64,000 bases of DNA from an uncultured Acidobacteriia bacterium (GTDB taxonomy: Bacteria > Acidobacteriota > Terriglobia > Bryobacterales > Bryobacteraceae): the NCBI GenBank assembly GCA_903881085.1, contig CAIRSA010000109.1:1-64000 (forward strand). The letters run 5' to 3'. The stretch's first letter is position 1. Every line of letters starts with the position of its first letter. Of the stretch, positions 49,001 to 60,200 are shown in pieces. The notes under the pieces were generated by a model. That model had not been told where the DNA came from and searched no databases. It was given only the letters and a program-made list of their open reading frames with translations. Both the position numbers and the translations under genes were made by a program.

Positions 49001-49676
49001 CTGGATTCTGGCGTTGATGAAGGTTCCGGCGGAGCCGGTGGCACCGGATGGATCGCCGGACTCGGTGCGTGTGTTTCGCGCGGGGAAGAACTATTACCGG
49101 CTGATATTGGCGCAGTGGGCGTTGATGCATCTGCTGGTTCTGATTGGCGTGATTGTTTTGACGTGCGTGCCGTCGATGCCGAAGTTTGGGAGGTATCCGC
49201 ATTTGTTGCAGACGGGTTTTCACGTCGCGATTGTGTTGGCATGGATGGCGTTTCTGACTACGCTGGTGGTCAGCTATTTTGTGCTGCAAATGGATTTCGA
49301 TATGCGCTGGTACATTGTAACGGACCGCAGCCTGCGCATTCGGAGCGGCATTTTGAGCATGCAGGAATTGACTATGACTTATGCCAACATTCAGGACATT
49401 CGCGTGACCGCGGGGCCGTTGCAGGGGTACTTCAAGATTGCGGATTTGGAGGTGCGTAGCGCGGGGGGCGGGGCAAGTCCTGCGGGGGCCAGTGCGCATG
49501 CTGCGTATTTTGAGGGGGTGGAAAATGCGGAGGAGATTCGCGAGTTGATTTTGGAGCGGCTGCGGCGATATCGGGATTCCGGGCTGGGAGAGCAAACTCG
49601 AGAATTGGGCGCGGAGGCAGCGGCTGAGTTGGTGTTGGCGGAGGCTCGTGGGCTGAGAAAGATGCTGGCGGCGTGA
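48993..49676 (+). CDS. Bacterial PH-domain membrane protein, second of a pair
   Basis: A 227-residue protein with two membrane helices (LILAQWALMHLLVLIGVIVL and GFHVAIVLAWMAFLTTLVVS) and a bPH_2 domain (WYIVTDRSLRIRSGILSMQE, YANIQDIRVTAGPLQGYFKI, LEVRSAGGGA). It shares the ...NIQD... core with its neighbour, so the two probably form a heteromeric membrane complex. Confidence 0.82.
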   Translation: MANWILALMKVPAEPVAPDGSPDSVRVFRAGKNYYRLILAQWALMHLLVLIGVIVLTCVPSMPKFGRYPHLLQTGFHVAIVLAWMAFLTTLVVSYFVLQMDFDMRWYIVTDRSLRIRSGILSMQELTMTYANIQDIRVTAGPLQGYFKIADLEVRSAGGGASPAGASAHAAYFEGVENAEEIRELILERLRRYRDSGLGEQTRELGAEAAAELVLAEARGLRKMLAA

Positions 49677-49691
49677 TAACCTACCTTTTAT

Positions 49692-51014
49692 ATGACGAAC
49701 AGCCTGTGCATGCGACTCGTGTTTTTATTCGGATTCGGACTCGCCGTGAGCCCGGCCGCGAACTGGCCGCAATGGCGTGGACCTAACTCAAACGGCAGCA
49801 CCGCAACGGCCAGCGGACTGGCTGAGGGGTGGTCGCAGACCGAGAACATTTTGTGGCGGACGAAGCTGCCGAGCTGGAGCGCAGCAACTCCGGCGATTTG
49901 GGAGCAGACTCTTTTTGTGACTTCCGCCGAAGAAGGCTTTTTGCATCTGGGTGAGCGGAAGGGGCGCGGCGGTCCGGCAGCGGGCGTGCCGGATAAGATC
50001 TTTCTGCTGGCCATCAATCGCAAGGATGGGTCGATCAAGTGGAAGCACCAAATCGATAGCGGCAATCAGCTTTTCCGCAAGCAGAATTCTGCGTCGCCTT
50101 CGCCGATCACCGATGGCCGGATGGTTTGGATCACGACAGGCAACGGCAAAATGGTGTGCTTCACGATGGAAGGGCGCGAGGTTTGGAAGCGCGATATTCA
50201 GGCCGATTACGGCAAGTTTGGGCTGAACCACGGCTATGCCTCGACGCCGCTGCTGGATGGCAACCGGCTGTACGTGCAGGTGCTGCATGGCATGCACACG
50301 ACCGATCCGTCTTATGTGTTTGCTGTGGAGAAGTCGACGGGCAAAACGATTTGGAAGGTGGAGCGTCCTACGGATGCGAAGTCGGAGTCGCCGGACAATT
50401 ACAGCACGCCGCAGTTGGTGATGGTGGGCGGCAAGAAACAGGTGGTGATTTCGGGCGGCGATTATGCGACGGGGCATGATCCGGACACAGGCAAAGAGTT
50501 GTGGCGGATGGGCGGGTTTAATCCGACGAATAATCCGGCGAACAGGACCATTGCATCTTCTTTGGTGGTGGGCGGAAATGTTTATACGACGAGCACTCGT
50601 GGGCGGCCATTCATTGGGTTTAAGCCGGGCGGGTCGGGGAATATCACGGGGAAGAATGAGATATGGACGAATAATCTCGGTTCTGATGTTCCGACGCCGA
50701 CTTCGGACGGGAAGTACATTTACGTGCTGGTCGACAACGGCGTGCTGAATTGCCTGGAGGCGGAGACGGGCAAGGTGGTTTATCAGGGGCAGCGGCTGCA
50801 GTTGGGGACTTACAGTTCGTCTCTGCTGCTGGCCGATGGGAAGCTTTACGCCACGAATGAAGAGGGCACGACGACGATTGTGAAGGCGGGTCCGGTGTTT
50901 GAGGTAGTGGGAGTTGCGAAGCTGGATAGCCACACGCTGGCGAGTCCGGTGGCGGTGGATAACCAGATCTTCCTTCGCACGGACGAGTATTTGTACTGCA
51001 TTCAGAAGAAGTAA
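49692..51014 (+). CDS. PQQ-type beta-propeller repeat protein, secreted
   Basis: A 440-residue exported protein (signal 1-23). It begins AANWPQWRGPNSNG, the standard start of acidobacterial and planctomycete outer-membrane PQQ-like proteins, followed by repeated propeller blades (NIDRKDGSIKWKHQI-like AINRKDGSIKWKHQ, AVEKSTGKTIWKVERP, LEAETGKVVYQGQR). Likely periplasmic; scaffold or enzyme unknown, with no obvious catalytic signature. It overlaps the convergent DUF6259 gene by 13 bp. Confidence 0.88.
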   Translation: MTNSLCMRLVFLFGFGLAVSPAANWPQWRGPNSNGSTATASGLAEGWSQTENILWRTKLPSWSAATPAIWEQTLFVTSAEEGFLHLGERKGRGGPAAGVPDKIFLLAINRKDGSIKWKHQIDSGNQLFRKQNSASPSPITDGRMVWITTGNGKMVCFTMEGREVWKRDIQADYGKFGLNHGYASTPLLDGNRLYVQVLHGMHTTDPSYVFAVEKSTGKTIWKVERPTDAKSESPDNYSTPQLVMVGGKKQVVISGGDYATGHDPDTGKELWRMGGFNPTNNPANRTIASSLVVGGNVYTTSTRGRPFIGFKPGGSGNITGKNEIWTNNLGSDVPTPTSDGKYIYVLVDNGVLNCLEAETGKVVYQGQRLQLGTYSSSLLLADGKLYATNEEGTTTIVKAGPVFEVVGVAKLDSHTLASPVAVDNQIFLRTDEYLYCIQKK

Positions 51015-53083
51015 GGTTTGGGGTTATCGATAAAGATTGGCTGGCCGGGGTCGAGGTTGATTCCTGGTTTCACTTCGACGGGGGCGTTGCTGACGTTTAC
51101 GGCGATCCAGCCTTTGCGGCCATCTGGCAGTTGATAGAGCGCCTGGACGATGGCGGGGAATGCGCGATCTTCACCCTTGGCTGCTGATTGCACCCAGATG
51201 GGGATTTTCACGTCGGGTGTTTGCAGCTTGGGCGTGGGCAGGCGCTTTCCATAGAGCAGAAATTCGTGGGCCGGGCCACGGGCCATCGCCAGCGCCGACG
51301 TGAGCAATTCGCGCTGCGCGGGGTGAACTTCGGCGGGCGGCTGGTTGCGGCCCCATACGGCGGCGGCCGCGATTTTCCCATTCACCAGATTGGCTGCGGC
51401 GCTGTAGATATTCTGCGCGTTGGCATCCTTCGAGACGCCCGCGGAGTCGCCGCCGTACCCTAGCAAATAATCGTGATAGATGTAGGTGAAGAGTGGGACG
51501 CCGCGCACGCCACGTCCATCTCGCGGCCAGCGGCCTTCGGCATAGTCGCGGGCGTGGTAAGCGTCCAGGACAGGGATGAACATCTCGCCGGGCTCTTCGA
51601 TTAAGAACGCGAAATCACGGCTTCGCTCTTTACCCTCGCTGCGCAGGCGCTCGAAGAGCTTGTACACGGCTTCGGCTTGCCACTTGCCACCGCCTGCGGG
51701 GTGGCCGTGCTTGGTGCTGTAGCAGATGGGGCCTCCGCCGCCGACCATCTGATCGACCTGGACTGCTGTGACGCCGAGATTAGTGAGTTCGCGGCTGAGG
51801 GTCGACAGCAGATCGCTCGCGAAGCGGGTGGCGGGGCAGAGTTCGGCGTACTGGCCGGTGTCGTCAGTGGGCTTGCCAACCTTCAGAGTACCGCCGTCTT
51901 CGGCGACGATGGCAGAGGGTTCGCCGTCGCGGGCAAAGGCTTCCGTGGAGTCGTAATCGGCACCCTTGCGCAGCGTCCACTTCAGGCCTGAAAGAAAGAT
52001 GAGCGAGTGATTGCCTTGCTTTTTCACTTCGGCGAGTGCGTTTTTGAAGGCGTCCGGCGGGCCTGCAGGTGGCAGGTAGTCAGGCGTAACCCAGGGGCCC
52101 TGCTTCTCCCACGACATGAACATCGCGACCGCAGGGGCTTTGAGGAGCTTGGTGTATTCCGCTGTCTGCTGGGCGACCATATCGTAGCGAATGGCCTGCT
52201 TGTTTTCGGCGTTGATCCCGCGCGCGGCCATGGTGTAGAAGAACGGCATGTCGCGCAACCATTGGGGCAGTTCGGCAATGCGCTGCTGAAGAGTGCGGCG
52301 GCACCAAGGTTGGGTGACGGCCCATTCGCGGTACGCTGTCGCGGCGGTTTCCCAATCTCCGTGGAAGGTGGCCAGTTCCACTTCGTAGGGGAGAGTGTAG
52401 GCTTTCGTCGAGGCCAGTTCAGGATAGTGGATGAGTTGCAACGAGAGGCCGGGGCCGCGGCGATTGACGCCGAGCGATTTGCGAAGACCTGCGCCGTCGA
52501 GCGTGATGGCGCGGATGCCGGCCGTCGCGTCGTAGAAGGCGAGGAGTTGGAGCGATGCACCGCCGGGATAGTTGTGGGTGGAGGAGCCTTGTAGGTTGAG
52601 TTCGGGGTTCTCGATGATGGCGCCATCACAGCGAGGGACGAGGAGGCGGTCATCTTCGGCGTTGTCGCCCAGGCGAACGGGAAATTCGATAGCTGGGAAT
52701 CGGATGGCGGTGAGGGTCAGGATGGAGTTGTTGACGATTTTCAAGCCACAGCGCAGAGCGGTTTGATTCAGCGTGCAGTTGACGATGGCGGTTATATTTT
52801 TGGGCGGGATTGTACTGGTGATGGTGATGACGCCCGGTTGTGGGTTGATCTTTGCGGTGGCGTCGCGTTCGGTAAAGCGGATGCGCGTGCGGACTTCGTC
52901 CAGGAACGTCAGTTCGTAGAGGGCGGCGGATTCGGGGCGGATGAAGTCGCGGTTGGTGAGCTTGTCGGTGAACGATGTGATGGCTCCGGTGGTGTCGTTG
53001 AAGACGACGCGGACCTGCGCGTTTTCGAGAGTCGCGGCATGGGCTGCGGCGGCCGTCAGAAGGACAACGGATATTCGGAGCAT
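51002..53083 (-). CDS. DUF6259-type secreted protein, possible glycoside hydrolase
   Basis: A 693-residue exported protein (signal peptide 1-16, ending AHA). A beta-rich N-terminal part (VRVVFNDTTGAITSFTDKLT) precedes a barrel-like domain with MFMSWEKQGPWVTPDYLPP, GVTAVQVDQMVGGGGPICYS and FLIEEPGEMFIP, where Asp and Glu in strand ends suggest a retaining glycoside-hydrolase-like site. DUF6259 proteins are usually annotated as uncharacterised or glycosyl-hydrolase-like. Substrate unknown. Confidence 0.7.
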   Translation of the reverse strand: MLRISVVLLTAAAAHAATLENAQVRVVFNDTTGAITSFTDKLTNRDFIRPESAALYELTFLDEVRTRIRFTERDATAKINPQPGVITITSTIPPKNITAIVNCTLNQTALRCGLKIVNNSILTLTAIRFPAIEFPVRLGDNAEDDRLLVPRCDGAIIENPELNLQGSSTHNYPGGASLQLLAFYDATAGIRAITLDGAGLRKSLGVNRRGPGLSLQLIHYPELASTKAYTLPYEVELATFHGDWETAATAYREWAVTQPWCRRTLQQRIAELPQWLRDMPFFYTMAARGINAENKQAIRYDMVAQQTAEYTKLLKAPAVAMFMSWEKQGPWVTPDYLPPAGPPDAFKNALAEVKKQGNHSLIFLSGLKWTLRKGADYDSTEAFARDGEPSAIVAEDGGTLKVGKPTDDTGQYAELCPATRFASDLLSTLSRELTNLGVTAVQVDQMVGGGGPICYSTKHGHPAGGGKWQAEAVYKLFERLRSEGKERSRDFAFLIEEPGEMFIPVLDAYHARDYAEGRWPRDGRGVRGVPLFTYIYHDYLLGYGGDSAGVSKDANAQNIYSAAANLVNGKIAAAAVWGRNQPPAEVHPAQRELLTSALAMARGPAHEFLLYGKRLPTPKLQTPDVKIPIWVQSAAKGEDRAFPAIVQALYQLPDGRKGWIAVNVSNAPVEVKPGINLDPGQPIFIDNPKPYFF

Positions 53084-53179
53084 TAACTAGAGAATAACAG
53101 AGAGCAGTTGCGTGGCGAGGGCACGAGAAATCGGTGCCAGAGGTGTCAGAGGTCTCTGACCCTAATTAATTTAATTACT

Positions 53180-56100
53180 TTAGAAGCTGGCTCGGAGGCC
53201 AAGGCGGATCATGCGCTGGTCGATGCCTTCGCGTCCGGTGCCTAGCACGCTGGTGATCACTCCAAATCCTGCGGCCGAAGCGTTGCCGCTGGGGGCTGCG
53301 AAATGCGGCGTGTTGGTCAGGTTGAACGCTTCGCCGCGGAATTGCAGCTTGATCTTTTCGGTGATCGGAAACGTCCGGAAAAGCGAGCCGTCAATGTTGA
53401 AGCTGCCCGGTCCGCGTAGGATCTCGAAGCCCGCTGTGCCGAAGCGCACCTGCGTAACCGGAGCGAAGGCGCTGGTGTCGAACCACAACTGGCCGGGGCC
53501 GGTACCGCCAAGTATCGCGACATCGGGTTTGATAAGGTCGGCGCGCTGCGTTGTGACGCCGGGCGCGTTAAGCGATGTCGCCGAAGCCGTCACATTGAAG
53601 GGTCTGCCCGAAGAAGCCACGAGCAAGCCGTTCACCTGCCAGCCGCCGACAATGGCGTTCATCACGCGGCCTTGATTGAGCCAGCGCTTGCCTCTGCCGA
53701 AGGGCAGTTGAGCGACGGTTGAAAAGGTGAAGTGATGCGTACGGTCATAGGGCATGAGCGACTTGTTAAGGCTCAAATACTGCGGCAGCGGAATCGCCAG
53801 CGCCTGATAGGCCGCATCGTCACAGCAGAAGGCGATGCTTTTTGAGAACGTGTAACTGGCATTCACTTGCACACCATTGGTGAAGCGGCGGCCGAGGCGG
53901 CTTTGCAGCGAATCGTAATAACTGTGGTTGAGCGGCGCAATCCAGTTCAAATTCGAGGTGGTACCGAAGATGGGGAAGAACTTCTGGCTGGCCGCGCCGC
54001 CACCGAGTTGGCCGAGGTTCTGGTTCTGCTGCTGCGGAATGTCGATGCCGCGCGTGGCGACGTATGCCACCTGTCCCATGAAGCCTGCGGCGAATTGCTT
54101 CTGGATGGTGACGTTCCAGGATTCGACATAGTCGCGCTTGATGTTGTGAGTGAGCGTGTTGACAGTATAGCCATTGGGCAGCGTTACGAAGCCCTTGCTG
54201 ATATCGGGCGGGACGATGGCGGGGATGCCCTGGGCGAGTGTGAACGGCGCGGTGTAAGTGTTAGGGCCCTGTAGGCTGAGGCTCATCGCTTCCGGGTAGT
54301 TGCCGAGCATGGGGTTGGTGTAGGCCATCGGTGCAGGGTCGAAGTTGATGCCTGCGCCGACGCGAATGATGGTCGTCGGGTTGAGTTGATACGCGATGCC
54401 CAGGTTGGGAGAGAAGCTCTTCTTGCCGACCTTGTAGTCACAAGTTGCCGGGTTGCCTGCCACGCCGCAAATCATCACCTGATTGGTAGCGAAGTTATAT
54501 TCCTCCAGGCCGTGGTTGGCGCGGGTGGGCAGCGGCAGAAAGTTCCAGCGCACGCCGTAGGAGACGGACAGCTTGCCGGTGGCGCGCCAGGAGTCCTGCG
54601 CATACAACGTGTAAGTAACGGAGTGGTCTTCCACGCGGTTGCCGAAGGGCAGAAAATCCTTGGCGATCATGGTGGGCTGGCCGAGCAGGAAGCCGGCGTA
54701 GCTGTTGTATTGGTTCGACGCCGCGCCACCTTTGTTCACGGTAGTGCCTCCGCCAAATTGGAACTGGCCAACGGGCGATGAAGTGGCGGAGTTGCCGCCG
54801 GTTTCAAAGTGATTCAGGCTGGGGCGTCCGAATTCGGTGCCGAAGCGGACGCTGTGCTTGCCTTTGATCCAGGTGCCGTTGAGTGCGAGCTGATGCTGCT
54901 GATCGAGGTAATAGATAGGCCCGCCCGCGCTGGTGCCGGCGGTGCCGATGATGGAGTAGCCGGTGACGTCAAACCACGGCCAGCCGCTGTATTCGCGGCT
55001 TGCACCGTTCGTGCCGGGGATTCCCAGGTATTCACGGCCCATGTTTTCGCCCAGGCGCGGCGGCTCGGAGCTGCTGTTCATGCGGGTGAAGCCCCAGTAG
55101 GAGTCGAGCACCAGGGTCGGGCTGGCAATATAAACAGCGTTGACGGTGGTGTTGTAGACGTCGCCGAAGATGTGTCCGACGCGGCCGCCGGAGCTGCTGA
55201 GCGGCGCGCCGTTGTCACCATAAGCGGCGGGGTTCATGGTGTCGAATTTGAGCATGCCAAAACGCACGGCAGTGGAGAATTTGCTGGTGGCTTTGTAATC
55301 GACTTTGCCATCGATCGTGTTGCGGTTGACGCGGTAGCTGCCGGTGGCGAAGTAGTTGGCCGAGGTCCCAGCGAGATTCGGCAGCGGGACGCTTTGCTGC
55401 ATCTTGAGCGCGATGGGGCTAAGGCGGGCGGCGGGAATAATATTGCCAGGGAACAGCGTGCGGCCGGAGGCATCTGCCAGGCCAGTGGCTGGATCGTAGA
55501 TGGCACGCGCGGGGTTGGAGAAGTCGCCGCGGCGGTTGGCATCCGTGGCTACGGTGACCGTAGAAGAGGCGGTCTGACGGATGAAGTTGCCGTCCCAACT
55601 TGCGAAGTAGAAGAGCTTGCCTTTCATGATGGGTCCGCCGAGAGTACCGCCGTAATGCTCAACCAGATTTTTGGGTTTGGCTTGATTGGCGGGAAGAAAG
55701 TAGGAGCGGGAGCCGAATGCACCGTTGACGTCGTAGGCGAAGAGCGAACCGTGCAACTGGCTGCCGCCGCTTTTGACGTGGACGTTGATGCCTGCGCCGC
55801 CGGCGAGACCCTGGGCAGCGTCGAAGGTGCTGGTGACTACGGAGACCTGTTCGATGGCTTCGAGCGCTGGTACGTAGCCGGCGACGTTGAACTGCCAGGT
55901 GTTGTTGGCGGCCGCGCCATCGATGCGCACGTTATTTGAATTGCGCGTGGTGCCGTTCACGCTGAAGGTGAGTCCGCGCGACGGGTTGGCAGCGCCGGAG
56001 CCGACGTTTTCCGGCGGCGAGAAGCCGGGGATCATGATGAGCAGGTTTTCGAAGTTGCGATTGGCCGGCGCGGGCATGTCTTCCAGGGTTTTCACGGTGA

Positions 56101-56506
56101 GTTCATCGCGCACCTCGCTGGAATCGCTTTGGAGCTGCGCGGCCAGGGCTGAGACTTCCACCCTTTCGCTTACCTTGCCAATGTTCAGCGTGGCGTTGAG
56201 GCGTGCGATCTGATCGATGCCGACTTCAATGCCGGTGACGGAGTAGGTTTGGAAGCCCTCCTTGGCGATGGTGATGTTGTAGGTTCCCTGGGCGAGCGCG
56301 GGGAAATTGTATTCGCCGGATTCATTGGTTGAGACGCGGCGCGACTGGCCGGTGGTGGCGCTGGTGAGGATTGCCTCGGCACCGGGGATGGGTGATTTAG
56401 TGGAATCAGAGACGGAGCCGACGAGGGTGCCGTAAAGGACTTGGGCGTGGGCGCTGGGTGCGGCCACGGCTTGGAGCAGAAGCGCGAGAGCAAGGACGGT
56501 GCGCAT
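53180..56506 (-). CDS. TonB-dependent receptor, Oar-like, with carboxypeptidase-regulatory domain
   Basis: A 1,108-residue outer-membrane receptor; ATG 56506 follows AGGAGG and the signal peptide ends AHAQ. The regulatory domain (YGTLVGSVSDSTKSPIPGAE, YNFPALAQGTYNITIAKEGF), plug (TFSVNGTTRNSNNVRIDGAA, HVKSGGSQLHGSLFAYDVNG) and a barrel to the terminal phenylalanine (LGLRASF) are in order. It is similar in plan to the receptor at 40096 but clearly divergent. Ligand unknown. Confidence 0.93.
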   Translation of the reverse strand: MRTVLALALLLQAVAAPSAHAQVLYGTLVGSVSDSTKSPIPGAEAILTSATTGQSRRVSTNESGEYNFPALAQGTYNITIAKEGFQTYSVTGIEVGIDQIARLNATLNIGKVSERVEVSALAAQLQSDSSEVRDELTVKTLEDMPAPANRNFENLLIMIPGFSPPENVGSGAANPSRGLTFSVNGTTRNSNNVRIDGAAANNTWQFNVAGYVPALEAIEQVSVVTSTFDAAQGLAGGAGINVHVKSGGSQLHGSLFAYDVNGAFGSRSYFLPANQAKPKNLVEHYGGTLGGPIMKGKLFYFASWDGNFIRQTASSTVTVATDANRRGDFSNPARAIYDPATGLADASGRTLFPGNIIPAARLSPIALKMQQSVPLPNLAGTSANYFATGSYRVNRNTIDGKVDYKATSKFSTAVRFGMLKFDTMNPAAYGDNGAPLSSSGGRVGHIFGDVYNTTVNAVYIASPTLVLDSYWGFTRMNSSSEPPRLGENMGREYLGIPGTNGASREYSGWPWFDVTGYSIIGTAGTSAGGPIYYLDQQHQLALNGTWIKGKHSVRFGTEFGRPSLNHFETGGNSATSSPVGQFQFGGGTTVNKGGAASNQYNSYAGFLLGQPTMIAKDFLPFGNRVEDHSVTYTLYAQDSWRATGKLSVSYGVRWNFLPLPTRANHGLEEYNFATNQVMICGVAGNPATCDYKVGKKSFSPNLGIAYQLNPTTIIRVGAGINFDPAPMAYTNPMLGNYPEAMSLSLQGPNTYTAPFTLAQGIPAIVPPDISKGFVTLPNGYTVNTLTHNIKRDYVESWNVTIQKQFAAGFMGQVAYVATRGIDIPQQQNQNLGQLGGGAASQKFFPIFGTTSNLNWIAPLNHSYYDSLQSRLGRRFTNGVQVNASYTFSKSIAFCCDDAAYQALAIPLPQYLSLNKSLMPYDRTHHFTFSTVAQLPFGRGKRWLNQGRVMNAIVGGWQVNGLLVASSGRPFNVTASATSLNAPGVTTQRADLIKPDVAILGGTGPGQLWFDTSAFAPVTQVRFGTAGFEILRGPGSFNIDGSLFRTFPITEKIKLQFRGEAFNLTNTPHFAAPSGNASAAGFGVITSVLGTGREGIDQRMIRLGLRASF

Positions 56507-56604
56507 GGTTTGCCTCCTGGGTAGATTATGAATCAGGATACACCTTCTAGGAACTAGCAAGGCGCCTGAAAATGTGTATACGATAGGCATATACTGGAAT
56601 TGCG

Positions 56605-56904
56605 ATGGCTAGCGATCCACTTGCATCTTGTACGGGGTTTGAATGGGATGAGGCCAACACGGCCAAGAATTGGGATCTGCACCGGGTAACATCGGAGGAA
56701 GCAGAAGAAGTGTTCTTTCTTGAGCCGCTGGTTGTGCGCTCGGATGTTGCGCATTCGAAGAATGAAAAGCGATATTACGCGTTTGGACAGACTGGCACTG
56801 GACGACGACTTTTTATCGCCTTTACGCTGAGAGGCACACGCATTAGAGTAATTTCTGCGAGAGATATGAATCGCAACGAATCCAAAAGGTACGGACTATT
56901 ATGA
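56605..56904 (+). CDS. brnT: BrnT-like toxin
   Basis: A 99-residue RelE-fold toxin: GFEWDEANTAKNWDLHRVTS, EEAEEVFFLEPL and RLFIAFTLRGTRIRVISARD follow the BrnT consensus (FEWDxxKxxxNxxKHGVxFxEA ... ISAR). It would cleave RNA. Its stop overlaps the antitoxin ATG by 4 bp, the brnTA order. Confidence 0.92.
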   Translation: MASDPLASCTGFEWDEANTAKNWDLHRVTSEEAEEVFFLEPLVVRSDVAHSKNEKRYYAFGQTGTGRRLFIAFTLRGTRIRVISARDMNRNESKRYGLL

Positions 56905-57173
56905 AGAAGAAAATCCCCAACTTTACGAACGAAGACAATGAAAGAAAGTTTTGGGCCACAGCGGATTCAACCGAGTATTTGGATTGGTCCACCGGGACGC
57001 GGAAGAAATTCCCAAACTTGCGGCCAACGCTGAAGACCATTTCCTTGCGATTGCCTGTTTCGATGATTGAGGATCTGAAGATACTTGCTAATCAGCGGGA
57101 TGTCCCGTACCAGTCACTGCTAAAGGTTTTCCTTGCCGAACGGCTGGCGAGCGAACGGCGCACGCAATCCTAG
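56901..57173 (+). CDS. BrnA/CopG-like antitoxin
   Basis: A 90-residue antitoxin with FTNEDNERKFWATADSTEYL at the start (toxin-binding part) and ISLRLPVSMIEDLKILANQR, a ribbon-helix-helix motif, near the C-terminus. It pairs with BrnT and probably represses the operon. Confidence 0.88.
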   Translation: MKKKIPNFTNEDNERKFWATADSTEYLDWSTGTRKKFPNLRPTLKTISLRLPVSMIEDLKILANQRDVPYQSLLKVFLAERLASERRTQS

Positions 57174-57279
57174 CCGCGCCTGCCTCTGGTAACCTGGAGG
57201 TTGCAGGTTCGATACGTCTCGACTGCATCCCACCGTCTCTTCCAGGCCGAAGAGGACCTTATCTTTTGGAGCTCAATCA

Positions 57280-60200
57280 ATGCCGTTCGAAACCATGAGG
57301 ACCGCTATCAATAAACAGATAGACGAACTCGCGCGATACATCAATCTGAAGCTGGCCGCGCTGGGGCAGCCCACCAGCACCGGCACCGCCGACCCGTACT
57401 TTCTGGAGCTGGCCGGGCCGCTGCTGCGCAACTACTATCAGAAAGACCAACTGCTGGGCGAGCGCATGTGCCCGGCCGATACGCGCATTCAGAGTTTCCT
57501 CGACGACTACTTGAAAGAGGTTGCACCAAACGGCGTGGCGCGGTTGCCGGTGAACACTTTCGTACTGGACCGCCCTGGACTGGCGCGGGCCATGTCACTG
57601 CCGCCTTCGGCCGACACGTTCAGCTCTCCGTACTTGAATTCGTATCGCCTGCCTCAGGGGATTCTGCATAACCCGAAGAGCGACCGGCGCACAACGCAGG
57701 GTCTGTTCCACATTGTGGAAGGCGGGCTGCCGGTGCCAGCCGACAAAACCGAGATGCCGAAGGTTACGTTCGCGGCCTTGCTGGCTGCGGCGCTGAAGCC
57801 AACCGACGGGCTGATGACGCTGCCGTTTACGGCCGACCAGCCGTCGCAGGCGCGCTTGTTTGTATCGTTGATGCTGCGTCCGCTGGTGTGCCCGGCTACC
57901 GAACGCGACCCGGCGAAGACCATGGAGATCCGCTTCTTTGCTCCTGGCAGCCTGGTGAGCAATTTGGATTTCGTGGAGGGAATTTTCGGCAATGGCGGCG
58001 ATCCGTATCTGCCGGAGAACGATGCCGCGCTGGACGCCATGCATTGGACCGGCCACACGGGCTGCGTGATTCTGGCGCCGCATTTGCAGGGCATGAAGAA
58101 AAAGGCGCTGGGATTGCCGCACTGGAATCAGGCGACGGAACGGCAACGGCGCGATGGTATGTGCTGGATGGAGGAGGACGATGTTTACAACAATGGCAGC
58201 GCCTTCAAAGCAGTGTGCCGCGACCAGCGCGGATTGATGGTGACCATCATCGCCGATAATTACTACGGCTATTGCAAGAAGGAAGTGAAGACGCAGATCA
58301 GCTTCGCGGCCAACCTTTACGGCATGTGCGAAGAAGAGCACGCGGGCGGCGCGATTGCGTTCCCGGCGTACATTCTGGGTCAGGATTTCTTTGCAGAGGG
58401 AACCATCCCGCTGAAGAAGACTTCGTTTGCCGAAGCGATGAAGCTGCTTGGCGACCGCGTGATCCAGAAACCCGGCGGATACGCGATTGACCGCACCTTT
58501 TCAGATATTATTTACGTGCCGGAGAATGCCGAATTCACCCTGCGCGATGGCGTGGTGCGGTGGCGGCACTCGGGTGGCGGCCATCAGCTGACGCTGCGTC
58601 CGGGCGAGACCTACGTGCTGCCTTCCGGCTACAAAGTGCGGCTGGAAAAGCAGACCGGTGGCGCGGCGTGGCGGTTGCTTGGAACTCGGCCGGACGGGAC
58701 GCTTTGCCACAAGCCGTGCACGGTGAGCGGCGGCGGCAAGTCGGAGATTTCGAAATCGATTTCCAGCGTGTTGATTCAGGGTCCGCTGTTTGTGCGTGAC
58801 TATCACCGCGATGTGGAGTTCGTTTCGGAGATTCTGGATAAGGACTACTCCACCATCTATAAGAAGCCGCCAACGGACAACGCCCGCGCGAAGCGTCCTA
58901 TTCTGAGCCCGCAGCGCTCGCTTGGTTCGGTGATCAAGCTGCTGACTCCTTCGGCCGAGTATACGGACGAGTACAACTCATGGTTGAACGGGCTGCCACA
59001 GACCATCCGCCAATTCGTATTAGCGGTGAAGCGGTATTATCGCGCCGAATGGAAAACGGATTGGAGCGATCACTTTACGGTGGACCGCATCAACGGCCAC
59101 TTGGGACACGAACTGAAATTCGACAACCAGAAGCTGGTTGGAAATTATCTGCGCGTGGGTCATGATCCGAGCGGGTCGTGGCGTGTGTACAAATTGCGTC
59201 CTGATTTTTATCCGGCGGACAAGGTACAGGCCGAAGACGACATCACGGCATCTGTCGTATTGCCGCGCGAGCAGTTGAATAACCTGGCGGCCGATTGCAC
59301 CAACCCGAGTTTGAAGCTGGTAGCCAATTGCGAGTCGCTGTTGTTCCAGCGGCCGGACGATGCCATCATTCGTGGCTTTGACGCGCAGGCCGAGGCGGAC
59401 ATTGCCACGCCTGGTGTTTTCCTTTCGAACTTTGAGCCGTTGACGGTTGATCAGGCACGTGCGATTGTCGACCACATTGTGGAGTTCGATAAATACACAG
59501 AGCCGATGAAAAAGGTTCTGAGCGGCTTCGCGGCAACCGGAAAGAGTGGGCAGCATGTGGCCACCTCTTCCATGCCGCGGCTAGTGGATGGTAAGCCTTC
59601 GAAGAACCCACGGTATCTGGAACGGCGGCCTGATCTGGTAGATCCGCACAAGCCGTATCTGGCAGAGATCAGCGCTCGATTGGACCGGCTGGTGCCTTCG
59701 TCGGGACAGGTGCATTATCCCGTGAATGCGGTGCTTTCGGGGCGGCGCAACAATCCGCCGGAGCCGAAGATCGGCCTGCCGCCGCTGGCGGTATTCAATC
59801 CGATTCACTATCAGGAACTGCCTGAGCTGTTCATGGATTTCATTTGTAGCTTGACGGGCAAGTCGCCGTCAACCACCGGGTTCGGCAGCGAGGGCGCGCT
59901 CACCAAAGGCCCGTTCAACGCGCTTTGGCCTGTGGTGGATTTGAACAACGCGTTGCTGGCGGGAATTCTGACGGAGTATGCGGGTTTCACGACGGCGGCG
60001 GGGCACGTGGGCCCGCAGTATAAAGTGGATCACGATGTGAGCATGCTGGTGCCGGAGATTTGGTGCCGCATGCGTGTCTCTGAGCGCGATCCGAAGTTCA
60101 TGATTGAGCAGGGCCTGATGGAGAAGGTCGACGATATGGAGATCGGTGGACGAAAAGTGCTGTCGAGCCGGCTGGGGTATCGCATCACTACAGCATTTGT

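Noticed and set aside
54809-55939. A 376-residue plus-strand ORF opposite the TonB receptor
   Set aside because: Shadow frame of the receptor gene, which is intact with standard domains.
57190-57235. tRNA-like GGTTGCAGGTTCGAT segment before the carboxykinase-like gene
   Set aside because: A T-loop-like GTTCGAT is present but no acceptor stem, D-arm or anticodon arm can be drawn.
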